This document shows positions 43,893 through 52,711 of a stretch of DNA of 64,000 nt, one piece after another; the stretch's first letter is position 1; each line of letters begins with the position of its first letter. The DNA comes from Sphingobium sp. V4 (lineage in GTDB: Bacteria; Pseudomonadota; Alphaproteobacteria; Sphingomonadales; Sphingomonadaceae): NCBI RefSeq assembly GCF_029590555.1, contig NZ_CP081002.1, forward strand, positions 676,501-740,500. The letters run 5' to 3'. The notes under the pieces were generated by a model, which was not told the origin of the DNA, searched no databases, and saw nothing but the letters and a program-made list of their open reading frames with translations. The translations under genes were made by a program, and so were the position numbers.

Positions 43893-45265
43893 TTCAATAG
43901 CCTCGGTGCGCCCGTACCCATGTACGCGGCGAGGTTGCGGTGGAAATTGGTGATCTTGCGTTCCTGGTGCGGATTGGGCAGCGGCCCGCGGAACCCGCGC
44001 GACTTCATCCCCTTCTGCACCCATTTCATGTTGGAGAAGTCCTGCGCGAGGACCGAACCCCATCCCTCCGCCGTCGGCTCGGCATGGTCCCATTCGGTCG
44101 CCGGCTCCTGGCCTTCAGGGAAACGCTCGATCGCGTAGGATTCGAAGATGCACTTGTTCGGATCGTCGCCATAGGGCCGGGCGCGGTAACAGAGCGCGAA
44201 GGTGATCCCCTGCAACACCGACATGTTGGGGAAGATATGCCAGGCCAGCCCCGCCTCGGCCATCACATCGGGGGGGATTTCGGGCCAGATGACGCCGCGA
44301 GCGGCATCGTCGGCCTTTGCCGACTTCATCCAGTGGGCGATCACATCGCCGGCCGGCGTCCCTTCGGGCAGTTCATCGACCAGGCGACTGGCGGCGTTGA
44401 CCAGCGTCTCGGTCGAGGCCGCATAGTTCAGCGTCTCGTAATTTTCGCGGATCAGCTCATAGGTGGAGCGGCGTGGATCGTCGCCCTTCCCCGCGCGGGT
44501 GACGCTCGAACTCTGGCTCATCTGGAAGGCGGGATTGCGCTGGTCGAAACCACTCACCCCATGCAGGCCATAGGCCGCGCTATAGGCATAATAGTCGCCA
44601 TAGGCGAGCAACTGGCTGTGCGTGCCCGCGACATGATAGGGTTCCATGAAGGCTTCGAGCGCGGTCTTCCAGTTCGACGGATAGACGACCCATTTGCGCC
44701 ATTTGTAGCGCATCCTGTCCATTTCGAAATGCGACAGGATGCGGCCGGCATCGCCCAGGAAATCGGCCAGCGGCTCGGCGTCCATGTCCATATGGACCCA
44801 TATCCACCCGCCCCATATGTCGACCCGCACGTCCGACAGCCGCGTGCATTCGGGCGTCAGCGCGCCCTGCCAGTCCTGCGGATCGAGGATGTAGCTGTTG
44901 TTCCCCTCGATATCGAAGGTCCAGCCGTGGAAACCGCAGATGAAGTTGCGCCGCTTGTTGCCGCGCACCGAATGGACATCCTCCGGCACGTTGACCAGTT
45001 GCCGGCCGCGATGCGGGCAGACATTGTGGAAAGCCTTCAGCCGATCCGGCGCGACACGGATGATGATGATGGAGTCATCGCATATGTCGTAGGTCAGCCA
45101 GTCGCCGACCTCCGGCAATTCCTCCACACGCGCGGCCACCTGCCAGACCTTGGGCCAGAGCTGCTCCTTCTCGGCGAGCGCATAGTCCTTCGACAGGAAG
45201 GCTTCGACCGGATAGGTCAGCGGCTTGGCCAGATCCTCGACATCGATGTTGGTCGGCCTGTTCAT
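43889..45265 (-). CDS. Rieske non-heme iron oxygenase alpha subunit, long Rieske spacing
   Basis: 458 residues from ATG 45265 with GGGAGG upstream. The Rieske site is CPHRGR (Cys83, His85) and CGFHGW (Cys110, His113), separated by 24 residues instead of about 17, with an insertion VPEDVHSVRGNKRRNF. The mononuclear iron site is in EAFMEPYHVAGTH. It is a homomeric oxygenase with no reductase, ferredoxin or beta subunit gene in the window. Start of the operon Rieske-ThDP lyase-aldehyde dehydrogenase-SMP30. A BVMO gene lies 100 bp upstream on the same strand. Confidence 0.93.
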   Translation of the reverse strand: MNRPTNIDVEDLAKPLTYPVEAFLSKDYALAEKEQLWPKVWQVAARVEELPEVGDWLTYDICDDSIIIIRVAPDRLKAFHNVCPHRGRQLVNVPEDVHSVRGNKRRNFICGFHGWTFDIEGNNSYILDPQDWQGALTPECTRLSDVRVDIWGGWIWVHMDMDAEPLADFLGDAGRILSHFEMDRMRYKWRKWVVYPSNWKTALEAFMEPYHVAGTHSQLLAYGDYYAYSAAYGLHGVSGFDQRNPAFQMSQSSSVTRAGKGDDPRRSTYELIRENYETLNYAASTETLVNAASRLVDELPEGTPAGDVIAHWMKSAKADDAARGVIWPEIPPDVMAEAGLAWHIFPNMSVLQGITFALCYRARPYGDDPNKCIFESYAIERFPEGQEPATEWDHAEPTAEGWGSVLAQDFSNMKWVQKGMKSRGFRGPLPNPHQERKITNFHRNLAAYMGTGAPRLLK

Positions 45266-45365
45266 GCCATCCTCCCGCATCCCGCTCCGGTCCGCCGACC
45301 TATCGCGTTCGCGCCTGTGCGCCCAAGCGAAAGCGGGCGGCGCGACGACATCATCCCCCCGGCGA

Positions 45366-47195
45366 TCATGACCGCAATTCCATGCCGGCCAGGTCACCCT
45401 GCGCGCGCCAGTCGCGCAGCAGCGTCTGGAAGGCGGTCCATCCCGGCCCATAGCTGCGGAACAGCGCCCAGGGCGCCTTCACCTGGCCTTCATTGGTGAA
45501 ATAGCTCGGCGTACATTCCATCTGGAAAGCCGACATATCGATCTCGACCTCATGGAAATGGCGGACATAATCGTCCTGCGCGGCCTGAGTGGTTTCGACC
45601 GACGTCGCGCCTTTCGCCATCGTCGCGTGGATGATGTGGGCGATATGCTCCGCCTGCCGCCCGAATTGTTCGGTGACGCTGGCGTTCAGGCCACCCTGGA
45701 TATAGCCGATGTAGAACTGGTTGGGGAAACCATGGGTCATGGTGCCGTGCAGCGTCTTCGGCCCGTCGGCCCAGTGATCGTAGATGGACAGGCCATTGCG
45801 ACCCCGGACCACGTCTATGCCCCAGCGCCGCTTCAGCTCGCTCGTGACTTCGAAGCCGCTGGCGAAGATGATGCAGTCGACGGGATATTCGACGCCGTCC
45901 GACACGAATCCGGCTTCGGTGATCCGCTCCAGCCCGCGCGAGTCGGCCACGTCGACCAGCGAGACGTTGGGCTGGTTGAAGACGCTGTAATAGTCGTTGC
46001 TCGACAGCGGCCGCTTGCACAAATAACGGTACCAGGGCTTGAGCGCCTCTGCAGTCGCCTGGTCCTCGACCAGCGAATCGACGCGCGCGCGCAGCCGTTC
46101 CATCACGCGATAATCGACCACTTCGCGCCGGGCCATGAACTCTTCCGGGCTGAGCTGCGGCCAGCCTTCGGCCTGCAGCTCGGCCGCCAGGTTGCGCGCG
46201 ATCTCGGTCCAGATGTCGCAGATCAGGTCCGGTTCGCCGGGCAGGAAGAATTCCATGGCGGCGCGGTGGAAATTCGCCATGCGTTCCGCCTGCCACCCAG
46301 GCTGGAGCGCGGCCGCCCAGTCCGCATCGGTGGGGGGGTTGGGCCGCTCGTCGACGGTCGAGGGCGTGCGCTGGATGACGTAGAGGTGCCTGGCGTGGCG
46401 GGCCAGATGCGGCACCGCCTGGATCGCGGTGGCGCCGGTGCCGACGATCGCGACGCGCTTGTCCGCCAGCCGGTCGAGCACAGGCTGCGCGTAGCTGCCG
46501 CCGGTATAGTCATAGTCCCAGCGCGCCGTGTGAAAGATCTTGCCCTTGAAGCGGCCGATGCCCTCTATCCCCGGCAGCTTGGGCATGTTGAGCACGCCGC
46601 AACCCATGATGACGAAGCGGGCACGGAACTCGTCGCCCCGGCTGGTCCCCACGCGCCAGCGCTGGATCGCCTCATCCCAGGTGAGCGAGGTGATGAGCGT
46701 GTGGAAGATCGCCCGGTCGGCAAAGCCGAACCGTTCCGCTATATGGCGGCAATAGCCCTGAATTTCCGCGCCGTCGGCAAATTTCTTCGACGGCATGAAG
46801 CCGGTCTCTTCCAGCAGCGGAAGATAGCAATAGGCGTCATTGTCGCACTGGATGCCGGGATAGCGGTTCCAGTACCACACCCCGCCAAAGTCGCCCGCAT
46901 GGTCGATGTTGCGGAAATCGGTGACGCCCTGCCGCGTCAGATGATAGCCCGCGAGCAGCCCGGCAAAGCCCGCGCCCAGCACCAGCACATCCAGATCCTC
47001 CGAAATCGGGTCGCGCGGCGCGACGGCCATGTGCGGATCGACGTCATAGCTGTGCGTCTGGTCATCGGTCGTGGGCTGATACTGGCCCTGCCCGTCGCTG
47101 CGCAGCCGCTTGTCGCGCTCCTCGCGATATTTCTCGCGCAGTGCGGCCATGTCGAAACTGTCGGCCGCCGGCGTCCGCGTGGGATTGCAGCTCAT
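45366..47195 (-). CDS. FAD-dependent Baeyer-Villiger-type monooxygenase
   Basis: 609 residues. FAD motif GAGFAGL (74-80), the BVMO fingerprint FKGKIFHTARWD (216-227), and the NADP motif VGTGATA (251-257). Start at 47195 with AGGAG upstream. It inserts oxygen beside a ketone to give an ester or lactone. On the same strand as the Rieske operon, and the SMP-30-like protein downstream could open a lactone it makes. Ring or side-chain ketone oxidation is inferred. Confidence 0.95.
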   Translation of the reverse strand: MSCNPTRTPAADSFDMAALREKYREERDKRLRSDGQGQYQPTTDDQTHSYDVDPHMAVAPRDPISEDLDVLVLGAGFAGLLAGYHLTRQGVTDFRNIDHAGDFGGVWYWNRYPGIQCDNDAYCYLPLLEETGFMPSKKFADGAEIQGYCRHIAERFGFADRAIFHTLITSLTWDEAIQRWRVGTSRGDEFRARFVIMGCGVLNMPKLPGIEGIGRFKGKIFHTARWDYDYTGGSYAQPVLDRLADKRVAIVGTGATAIQAVPHLARHARHLYVIQRTPSTVDERPNPPTDADWAAALQPGWQAERMANFHRAAMEFFLPGEPDLICDIWTEIARNLAAELQAEGWPQLSPEEFMARREVVDYRVMERLRARVDSLVEDQATAEALKPWYRYLCKRPLSSNDYYSVFNQPNVSLVDVADSRGLERITEAGFVSDGVEYPVDCIIFASGFEVTSELKRRWGIDVVRGRNGLSIYDHWADGPKTLHGTMTHGFPNQFYIGYIQGGLNASVTEQFGRQAEHIAHIIHATMAKGATSVETTQAAQDDYVRHFHEVEIDMSAFQMECTPSYFTNEGQVKAPWALFRSYGPGWTAFQTLLRDWRAQGDLAGMELRS

Positions 47196-47211
47196 ATCCA
47201 CTCCTGATCTT

Positions 47212-47223
47212 GTTGGCCCCAAC
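47212..47223. promoter_or_regulatory. Short palindrome in the BVMO/SDR divergent promoter
   Basis: GTTGG-cc-CCAAC (47212-47223) is a 5-bp inverted repeat, 17 bp upstream of the BVMO start in the 158-bp divergent interval. Weak; a candidate operator only. Confidence 0.2.
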
Positions 47224-47353
47224 TAATCAACAGGACTGTTCATTTGCAATGCGAGCCGGGCTGTTAGCGCGGGAGCGATCTTTTCCCCGACGGGCTGTTT
47301 CGCGCTTCCCGCATCGGGCTAGATTCGCGCGGCAAAAAGGAGAGGAATCGGGC

Positions 47354-48199
47354 ATGGCGCAGCAGCTGATGGATTTTACGGGACGGACGATCATCGTCAC
47401 CGGCGCAGCGGGCGGCGGCATCGGCACCGCTACCGCACGGATGCTGGCCGAGGCGGGGGCGACGGTGATCGCGGCGGGGCGCACCCGGGGAAAATTCGAC
47501 GAAAACATCGCGCCGCTGATCACCGGCGGTCTGTCGATCGTGCCGGTGATCGCCGACGTCGGCACCGACGAAGGCGTGGCGCAGGTGATGGAGGCGGCGC
47601 TGGCGGCGCCCGGAACACTGTACGGGCTGGCCAATGTGGCGGGCGGCGCGGCGCCGCAGACCTGGATGCGGGCCGAGCGCGTCACCCGCGCGGACTGGCG
47701 CGCGCTGTTCGAACAGAATCTGGAGACGATGTTCTTCATGAGCCAGGCCGTGGCGCGCGAACTGCGCGCGCGCTCCCTGCCGGGCGCGATCGTCGGCGTG
47801 TCGTCGATCAGCGGGATGAACAGCGCGCCCTATCATATCGCCTACGGGACGGCGAAAGCCGCAGTCGTCGCGGCGACGCGCACGCTGGCGACGGAACTCG
47901 CGCTGGACCATATCCGGGTGAACACGGTGGCCCCCGGCACCACGATCACGCCGGGTTCGGGCGCCTATATCGACGAGGATGTCGAACGCGACCGCGCGGC
48001 CATCGCCATGGGCCGGCGCGCCCAACCGGAAGAGCAGGCCGGTGTCATCGCCTTCCTCCTGTCCGACCTGTCGAGCTACATCACCGGCCAGACGATATTG
48101 GTGGACGGTGGCCTCAACCTCAAATGGACCCATCTGGGCGCGGACAACACTTCGCTCTTCCTCAAGAATGAGGATTTCCGTGCGGCCATCCAACGCTAA
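47354..48199 (+). CDS. SDR oxidoreductase
   Basis: 281 residues from ATG 47354. GxxxGxG is in VTGAAGGGIGTAT (one extra Gly), the active site in YHIAYGTAKAAVVAA with Ser in VSSISG, and the C-terminus TGQTILVDGG. The protein is longer at the C-terminus than usual (LNLKWTHLGADNTSLF, then a short tail). It begins the plus-strand pair with a hydrolase and is divergent from the BVMO gene, consistent with alcohol-to-ketone oxidation feeding the BVMO. Confidence 0.9.
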   Translation: MAQQLMDFTGRTIIVTGAAGGGIGTATARMLAEAGATVIAAGRTRGKFDENIAPLITGGLSIVPVIADVGTDEGVAQVMEAALAAPGTLYGLANVAGGAAPQTWMRAERVTRADWRALFEQNLETMFFMSQAVARELRARSLPGAIVGVSSISGMNSAPYHIAYGTAKAAVVAATRTLATELALDHIRVNTVAPGTTITPGSGAYIDEDVERDRAAIAMGRRAQPEEQAGVIAFLLSDLSSYITGQTILVDGGLNLKWTHLGADNTSLFLKNEDFRAAIQR

Positions 48200-48208
48200 A
48201 GGTCGGGC

Positions 48209-49054
48209 ATGAGCAAGATCGAGCATCTGACCCTCCGTGGCACCAACGTCGACCTCGCCGCGGACGCTGTCGGCCCTCTCGACGGCCAGCCCGTCCTGTT
48301 CCTCCATGGCAGCGGCCAGACCCGGCAAAGCTGGGGCAAGGCGCTGGTGGAGGCAGCCCGACACGGCCATCGCGCGATCAGCATGGACCTGCGCGGCCAT
48401 GGCGACAGCGGCTGGTCGCCCGATGGCGCCTACAGCCTGACCATCTTCGCCGACGATCTGCGTGCCGTTCTGGCCGGGTTCGACCGGCCGCCGGTCATCG
48501 TCGGCGCATCGCTCGGGGGCCTTGTCGCGATGATCGTCGCCGCGACCGACCCTTCAGCCATTCATGCGCTCGTGCTGGTCGACATCACGGCCCATGTCGA
48601 CATGGAGGGCGCACAGGAAGTCATCGCCTTCATGAGCGCGGGCGCCGGCGGCTTCGCTTCGGTCGAGGAGGCGGCCGAAGCGGTCGCCGCCTATCTGCCG
48701 CATCGCGAGCGGCCGGCAAGCAGCAAGGGACTCGCCCGCAATCTGCGGCTGCGCGACGGGCGCTATTATTGGCACTGGGATCCCGCCTTCATGTCGATGG
48801 GCGCCGATCCCAGGCAGCAGACCGAAGGTCCGACCGTACTCGAAACCGCCGCGCGCGGGCTGACCATCCCGACCCTGCTGATCCGCGGCGGCCGCAGCCG
48901 GGTCGTAACGGACGAAGGCGCGCGCGCCTTCATGGACCTCGTCCCGCACGCCGACTATGTCCATATCGACGGCGCGCATCATATGGTCGCGGGTGACGCC
49001 AATGACGCGTTCAACGATGCGGTCATGGCCTTTGTCGACCGGCAGGCGGGATAG
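48209..49054 (+). CDS. Alpha/beta hydrolase
   Basis: 281 residues. The nucleophile elbow is GASLGG, the oxyanion HGSGQ and the C-terminal His in DGAHHMVAGD; the acid is probably Asp in the TLLIRGG...VVTDE region. It follows the SDR by 9 bp. It could open an ester or lactone made by the BVMO; haloperoxidase-like and hydrolase relatives exist, so the substrate is open. Confidence 0.88.
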   Translation: MSKIEHLTLRGTNVDLAADAVGPLDGQPVLFLHGSGQTRQSWGKALVEAARHGHRAISMDLRGHGDSGWSPDGAYSLTIFADDLRAVLAGFDRPPVIVGASLGGLVAMIVAATDPSAIHALVLVDITAHVDMEGAQEVIAFMSAGAGGFASVEEAAEAVAAYLPHRERPASSKGLARNLRLRDGRYYWHWDPAFMSMGADPRQQTEGPTVLETAARGLTIPTLLIRGGRSRVVTDEGARAFMDLVPHADYVHIDGAHHMVAGDANDAFNDAVMAFVDRQAG

Positions 49055-49081
49055 GTCCGCCCGTAGCCCGGCCCACGCGGA

Positions 49082-49753
49082 TCAGACCCGGCCCGTCACC
49101 GGGATCAGCGCTCCGGTGATCGCCCGTGCCTCGGGCGACAGCAGGAAGGCCGCCACGCCCGCCAGTTCCTCCGGTGCGACCCAGCGGGAAAAGTCCGCGT
49201 CGGGCATGTCGGCGCGATTGGCGGGCGTATCGATGATGCTGGGCAACAACGCGTTCACGCGCACCCCCTCATCCTTATGCTCTTCCGCCAGCGCCTCGGT
49301 CAGCCGCGCCACGCCGGACTTGGACGCAGCATAGGCGCCCATGCCGCCCGCCGCCTTGACCGCAGCAGCCGCGCCGATATTGACGATGGCGCCTCCACCG
49401 AGGCGCAACAACGGCAGCAGCGCGCGGCTGGCGATCAGTGCGGTGCGGACGTTCATGGCGTAGAGACGGTCCCAGGTCGCAACGCTGCCGTCGGCGACCG
49501 TCTCCCATGCAAACCCACCCGCGATATTGACCAGCCCGTCGAGGCGGCCCAGTTCCGCCTCGATCCGCGCGGCGGCCCCGGCCATCGCCGCCTCATCGCT
49601 CAGATCGACGCCCCCCAGCGCCAGCGCCAGTTCGGGCGCTGCCATCTCCGCCAGATCGATGCCGACGACCGACCAGCCTGCCCCGGCCAGATGCGCCACC
49701 ACCTTTCGACCGAGCGCGCCTGCCGCTCCCGTCACCGCCACGATAGCCGTCAT
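49082..49753 (-). CDS. SDR oxidoreductase
   Basis: 223 residues. GxxGxxG in VTGAAGALGRKV, active site in YAASKSGVARL with SIVNIGAA-like Ser/Ala region (INIG... with Ala at the usual Ser position, GAAAAVKA), so the catalytic Ser may be missing. Ends TGALIPVTGRV. It follows the aldehyde dehydrogenase by 69 bp on the same strand. The loss of the Ser is judged by eye and should be checked by alignment. Confidence 0.8.
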   Translation of the reverse strand: MTAIVAVTGAAGALGRKVVAHLAGAGWSVVGIDLAEMAAPELALALGGVDLSDEAAMAGAAARIEAELGRLDGLVNIAGGFAWETVADGSVATWDRLYAMNVRTALIASRALLPLLRLGGGAIVNIGAAAAVKAAGGMGAYAASKSGVARLTEALAEEHKDEGVRVNALLPSIIDTPANRADMPDADFSRWVAPEELAGVAAFLLSPEARAITGALIPVTGRV

Positions 49754-49822
49754 CGCTCTTCCCCTTCCCAGTCTGCGCGAAGGGGCGGACGCAGCCGCCT
49801 CCCCTTCCCCCTTCCGTGCCAG

Positions 49823-51271
49823 TCAGATGCCTGCCACGCAAAGATATTTGATCTCGGTATAATCCTCGATCCCATGGCGCGACCCTTCCCGGCCCATGCC
49901 TGATTCCTTGATGCCGCCAAAGGGTGCCACCTCCGTAGAGATGAGGCCGGTATTGATCCCGACCATGCCGACCTCCAGCGCTTCGGCCACGCGCCAGGCG
50001 CGCGCCAGGTCGCGGGTGTAGAAATAGCCCGCCAGGCCCACATCGGTCGCGTTGGCGAGGGCGATCGCCTCTTCCTCGCGGTCGAAGGCGAATAGCGCCG
50101 CCAGCGGCCCGAACGTCTCCTCCTGCGCCAATGTCATGTCCGGCGTGCAATCCGCGATGATGGTCGGCTGGAAGAAGCTGCGTCCCAGCGGATGCCGCGC
50201 CCCGCCCGCCAGCAGCCGGCCACCCCTGGCGAGCGCGTCGGCGACATGCTCCTCGACTTTGTCCGCCGCCTTCTCGTCGATCAGCGGTCCCTGATTGACG
50301 CCCTGCCCGGTACCCGGCCCGACCTTGAGCGCATCGACCGCGAGCTTCAGCCGCGCCTGAAACGCCTCATAGACGCCGCGCTGGACGAAGATACGGTTGA
50401 CGCACACACAGGTCTGGCCGCTGTTGCGATATTTGGAGGCCATCGCGCCCTCCACCGCCGCGTCGAGATCGGCATCCTCGAACACCAGGAAGGGCGCATT
50501 GCCGCCCAGTTCCATCGACAGCTTCTTCATCGTCGGCGCGCATTGGGCCATCAGCGTCTTGCCGACCTCGGTCGATCCGGTGAAGCTGAGCTTGCGCACG
50601 GTGCGGCTGCCAGTGAGTTCGGCTCCGATCGTTCGTGACGATCCCGTAACGATATTCAGGACGCCCGCCGGCACTCCCGCTCGCTCCGCCAGCACGCCGA
50701 GCGCGAGCGCGGTCAGTGGCGTCTGGGTCGCGGGTTTGAGGATCATGGTACAGCCCGCAGCCAGCGCCGGCGCGACCTTGCGCGTGATCATCGCGGCGGG
50801 GAAATTCCAGGGCGTGATCGCGGCGACGACGCCCACGGGTTGCCGGATGACCAGGATCCGGCTGTCCGCGCGATGACTGGGAATGACCTCGCCATATACG
50901 CGCTTGCCTTCCTCGGCGAACCATTCGACGAAGCTCGCCGCATAGGCGATCTCGCCCTTTGCCTCCGCCAATGGCTTGCCCTGCTCGCGTGTCAGGATCA
51001 CCGCCAGGTCATCCTGATGCGCCAGCAGCAGGTCGAACCAGCGTCGCAGAATGCGGGCCCGTTCCCCGGCCGTCATCCTGCGCCATGCGGGCAAAGCCGC
51101 CTCCGCCGCGACGATGGCCTGCCTGGTCGCTTCGGCATTCATGTCGGGCACGGACGCAAGCGTGTCGCCGCTGGCCGGATCGGTCACGTCGATGATCGGA
51201 TCGCCGATCCAGCGGCCGTCCACCAGGCACTGCGTCCGCAACAGGGACGGGTCGGCAAGGGCAATGGTCAT
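49823..51271 (-). CDS. Succinate-semialdehyde dehydrogenase-like aldehyde dehydrogenase
   Basis: 482 residues from ATG 51271 with AGGTG spaced correctly; a GTG at 51286 is the alternative. General base Glu in MELGGNAPFLVFED, nucleophile Cys in YRNSGQTCVCVNR, and the C-terminal GRE-GSRHGIEDYTEIKYLC. Sequence layout is that of the GabD/SSADH group. Here it may oxidise a dicarboxylic semialdehyde from ring or side-chain breakdown. Confidence 0.92.
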   Translation of the reverse strand: MTIALADPSLLRTQCLVDGRWIGDPIIDVTDPASGDTLASVPDMNAEATRQAIVAAEAALPAWRRMTAGERARILRRWFDLLLAHQDDLAVILTREQGKPLAEAKGEIAYAASFVEWFAEEGKRVYGEVIPSHRADSRILVIRQPVGVVAAITPWNFPAAMITRKVAPALAAGCTMILKPATQTPLTALALGVLAERAGVPAGVLNIVTGSSRTIGAELTGSRTVRKLSFTGSTEVGKTLMAQCAPTMKKLSMELGGNAPFLVFEDADLDAAVEGAMASKYRNSGQTCVCVNRIFVQRGVYEAFQARLKLAVDALKVGPGTGQGVNQGPLIDEKAADKVEEHVADALARGGRLLAGGARHPLGRSFFQPTIIADCTPDMTLAQEETFGPLAALFAFDREEEAIALANATDVGLAGYFYTRDLARAWRVAEALEVGMVGINTGLISTEVAPFGGIKESGMGREGSRHGIEDYTEIKYLCVAGI

Positions 51272-51639
51272 CAGATCACCTTTCACTTGTCTCCGGCAGC
51301 TTCCCGCGTGCGCCGGAACGCAGAGGGTCGCGATGCGGCCACCCTCCCCCTACCCTCTGCGCGGCAGCCGATGCCTCGGCTGTCTGGTCTGGCGAGCAGG
51401 TGGGATCGGGTCAACGCGCCAGATCGGGCTATGACAAGGGATCGACCCCGCGATGGCCATTGGAACCGGTGACCAAGTCCAAGGATTGCACGCCCATCCC
51501 AACGGCATTGGCAAGATCAAGCATATTAGCTATATATCCATTACCGTTTATTATAATATGCTATATATCTGATCTTGTTATATTATTTTTGATCGTATAA
51601 TTCCACAAAATCTACCCTTCTGGACCAGGAATCTGCCTC
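51272..51639. other. 368-bp intergenic region with an AT-rich island
   Basis: No gene is visible. The interval lies between the minus-strand SSADH start and the HTH protein start, so it is divergent promoter space. From about 51520 to 51601 it is strikingly AT-rich, unlike the rest of the window. Within it: GCTATATATC occurs twice as a direct repeat (51529-51538 and 51560-51569), CAAGATC/GATCTTG forms an inverted pair (51512-51518, 51571-51577), and TATAAT appears at 51552-51557 and 51596-51601. Confidence 0.8.
51575..51601 (+). promoter_or_regulatory. Putative promoter for the HTH protein gene
   Basis: TTGTTA (51575-51580) and a perfect TATAAT (51596-51601) are 15 bp apart and 38 bp before the TTG start at 51640. 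The sub-optimal spacer makes it a weak or regulated promoter. The upstream arm GATCTTG overlaps the -35. Confidence 0.4.
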
Positions 51640-52656
51640 TTGTCCGCTCCATCCCTGATCGTCGCCTATGCCGAAGCGCAGGCCCTGCTTGCAAGGCTGG
51701 AGGAACGCCGGCGCCTCAGTCCGGTCGCCTTCCCGCTGCGCACCCGGATGCGGATTGCCGAACGCCATGCGCTCGCGCGGTGGGACAAGGCCCCCCTGCA
51801 CGACAGTGATATTCAGGTAGACGGCCGCGGCGCTGTCCGCACATCCGATTTCGATCTGAGCCGGGGACGTCAGGCGGTCGGCGCACCGATCGAACTGGAC
51901 AGCATCCTCACCGACGCAGAGGCGTTGTTGCGATGGCTGGGTCTCGTTTCGGACGCGGGTAATCCCGCGAAGCATGGATGGCAGCGGTCCCTCGCGGACA
52001 TGCTGGATGCTGTCAGGGGATGGCAGGCAACCATCGCATCGCTGCCCGCCTCCCCTCCCCTGCTGCACGGCGCACATCTGGCCCAACTCTGGCGCGAACG
52101 CGCACCGATCGGGCGCGGCGACCTTGTCTTCAGTCTACTGATCGGGGACCGCTGGGGACCGGGCCGATGGGAGGGCTCGGCCGGCGGGCTGATCGCGCTC
52201 GGGCTGGAGCGAAGCTCGGAGCCGTGGCAACGGATCAAAGGCGAGGCGTTGGAACGCCTGTGGTTGGGCGCCATTGCTGCCGGCGCACAAGGCCATCTGG
52301 ATCTGGAGATACGTCTGCGCAGCTATGCCATGCGGGCAGGACAGTTCATACGGGCAAGGCGCCGACCCGGCCGACTCGCCGATATGCTCGCCTTGGCGAT
52401 GGCCCACCCCCGCGTCACCAGCAGCGGCATTGCAAAGGCGCTCGGTCTGACGAGCGCGGGAGCGATCAAGCTGCTGGCCATCGCCGCGGAAGCCGGACTG
52501 CTCATCGAGCGAACGGGGCAGTCCAGCTATCGCAGCTACGCCATTCCCGTGGCAGCGCCTTCGGACATGCCAGCGCGGCCGCGGCGCGATCCCTTTGCCC
52601 TTTTGGATGGCGCATTTCCTTGGGACGATGACACGGACCCGCCACTCGCCTGGTGA
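51640..52656 (+). CDS. HTH-domain protein, DUF1612-like, near the replication module
   Basis: 338 residues from a TTG start with AGGA about 9 bp upstream; the next in-frame Met is internal. The N-terminal part (MRIAERHALARWDKAPLHDSDIQVDGRGAVRTSDF-type) loosely resembles the DUF1612 proteins of rhizobial and sphingomonad plasmids. The C-terminal part has a winged-HTH-like LALAMAHPRVTSSGIAKALGLTSAGAIKLLAIAAEAG. It may be a DNA-binding protein of the replicon. The family assignment is tentative. Confidence 0.6.
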   Translation: MSAPSLIVAYAEAQALLARLEERRRLSPVAFPLRTRMRIAERHALARWDKAPLHDSDIQVDGRGAVRTSDFDLSRGRQAVGAPIELDSILTDAEALLRWLGLVSDAGNPAKHGWQRSLADMLDAVRGWQATIASLPASPPLLHGAHLAQLWRERAPIGRGDLVFSLLIGDRWGPGRWEGSAGGLIALGLERSSEPWQRIKGEALERLWLGAIAAGAQGHLDLEIRLRSYAMRAGQFIRARRRPGRLADMLALAMAHPRVTSSGIAKALGLTSAGAIKLLAIAAEAGLLIERTGQSSYRSYAIPVAAPSDMPARPRRDPFALLDGAFPWDDDTDPPLAW

Positions 52657-52711
52657 CGTCGGCGACAGGCGAACGGGCCTGAGCCGGTTACCCCCAGTCG
52701 ATATTTTGCTG

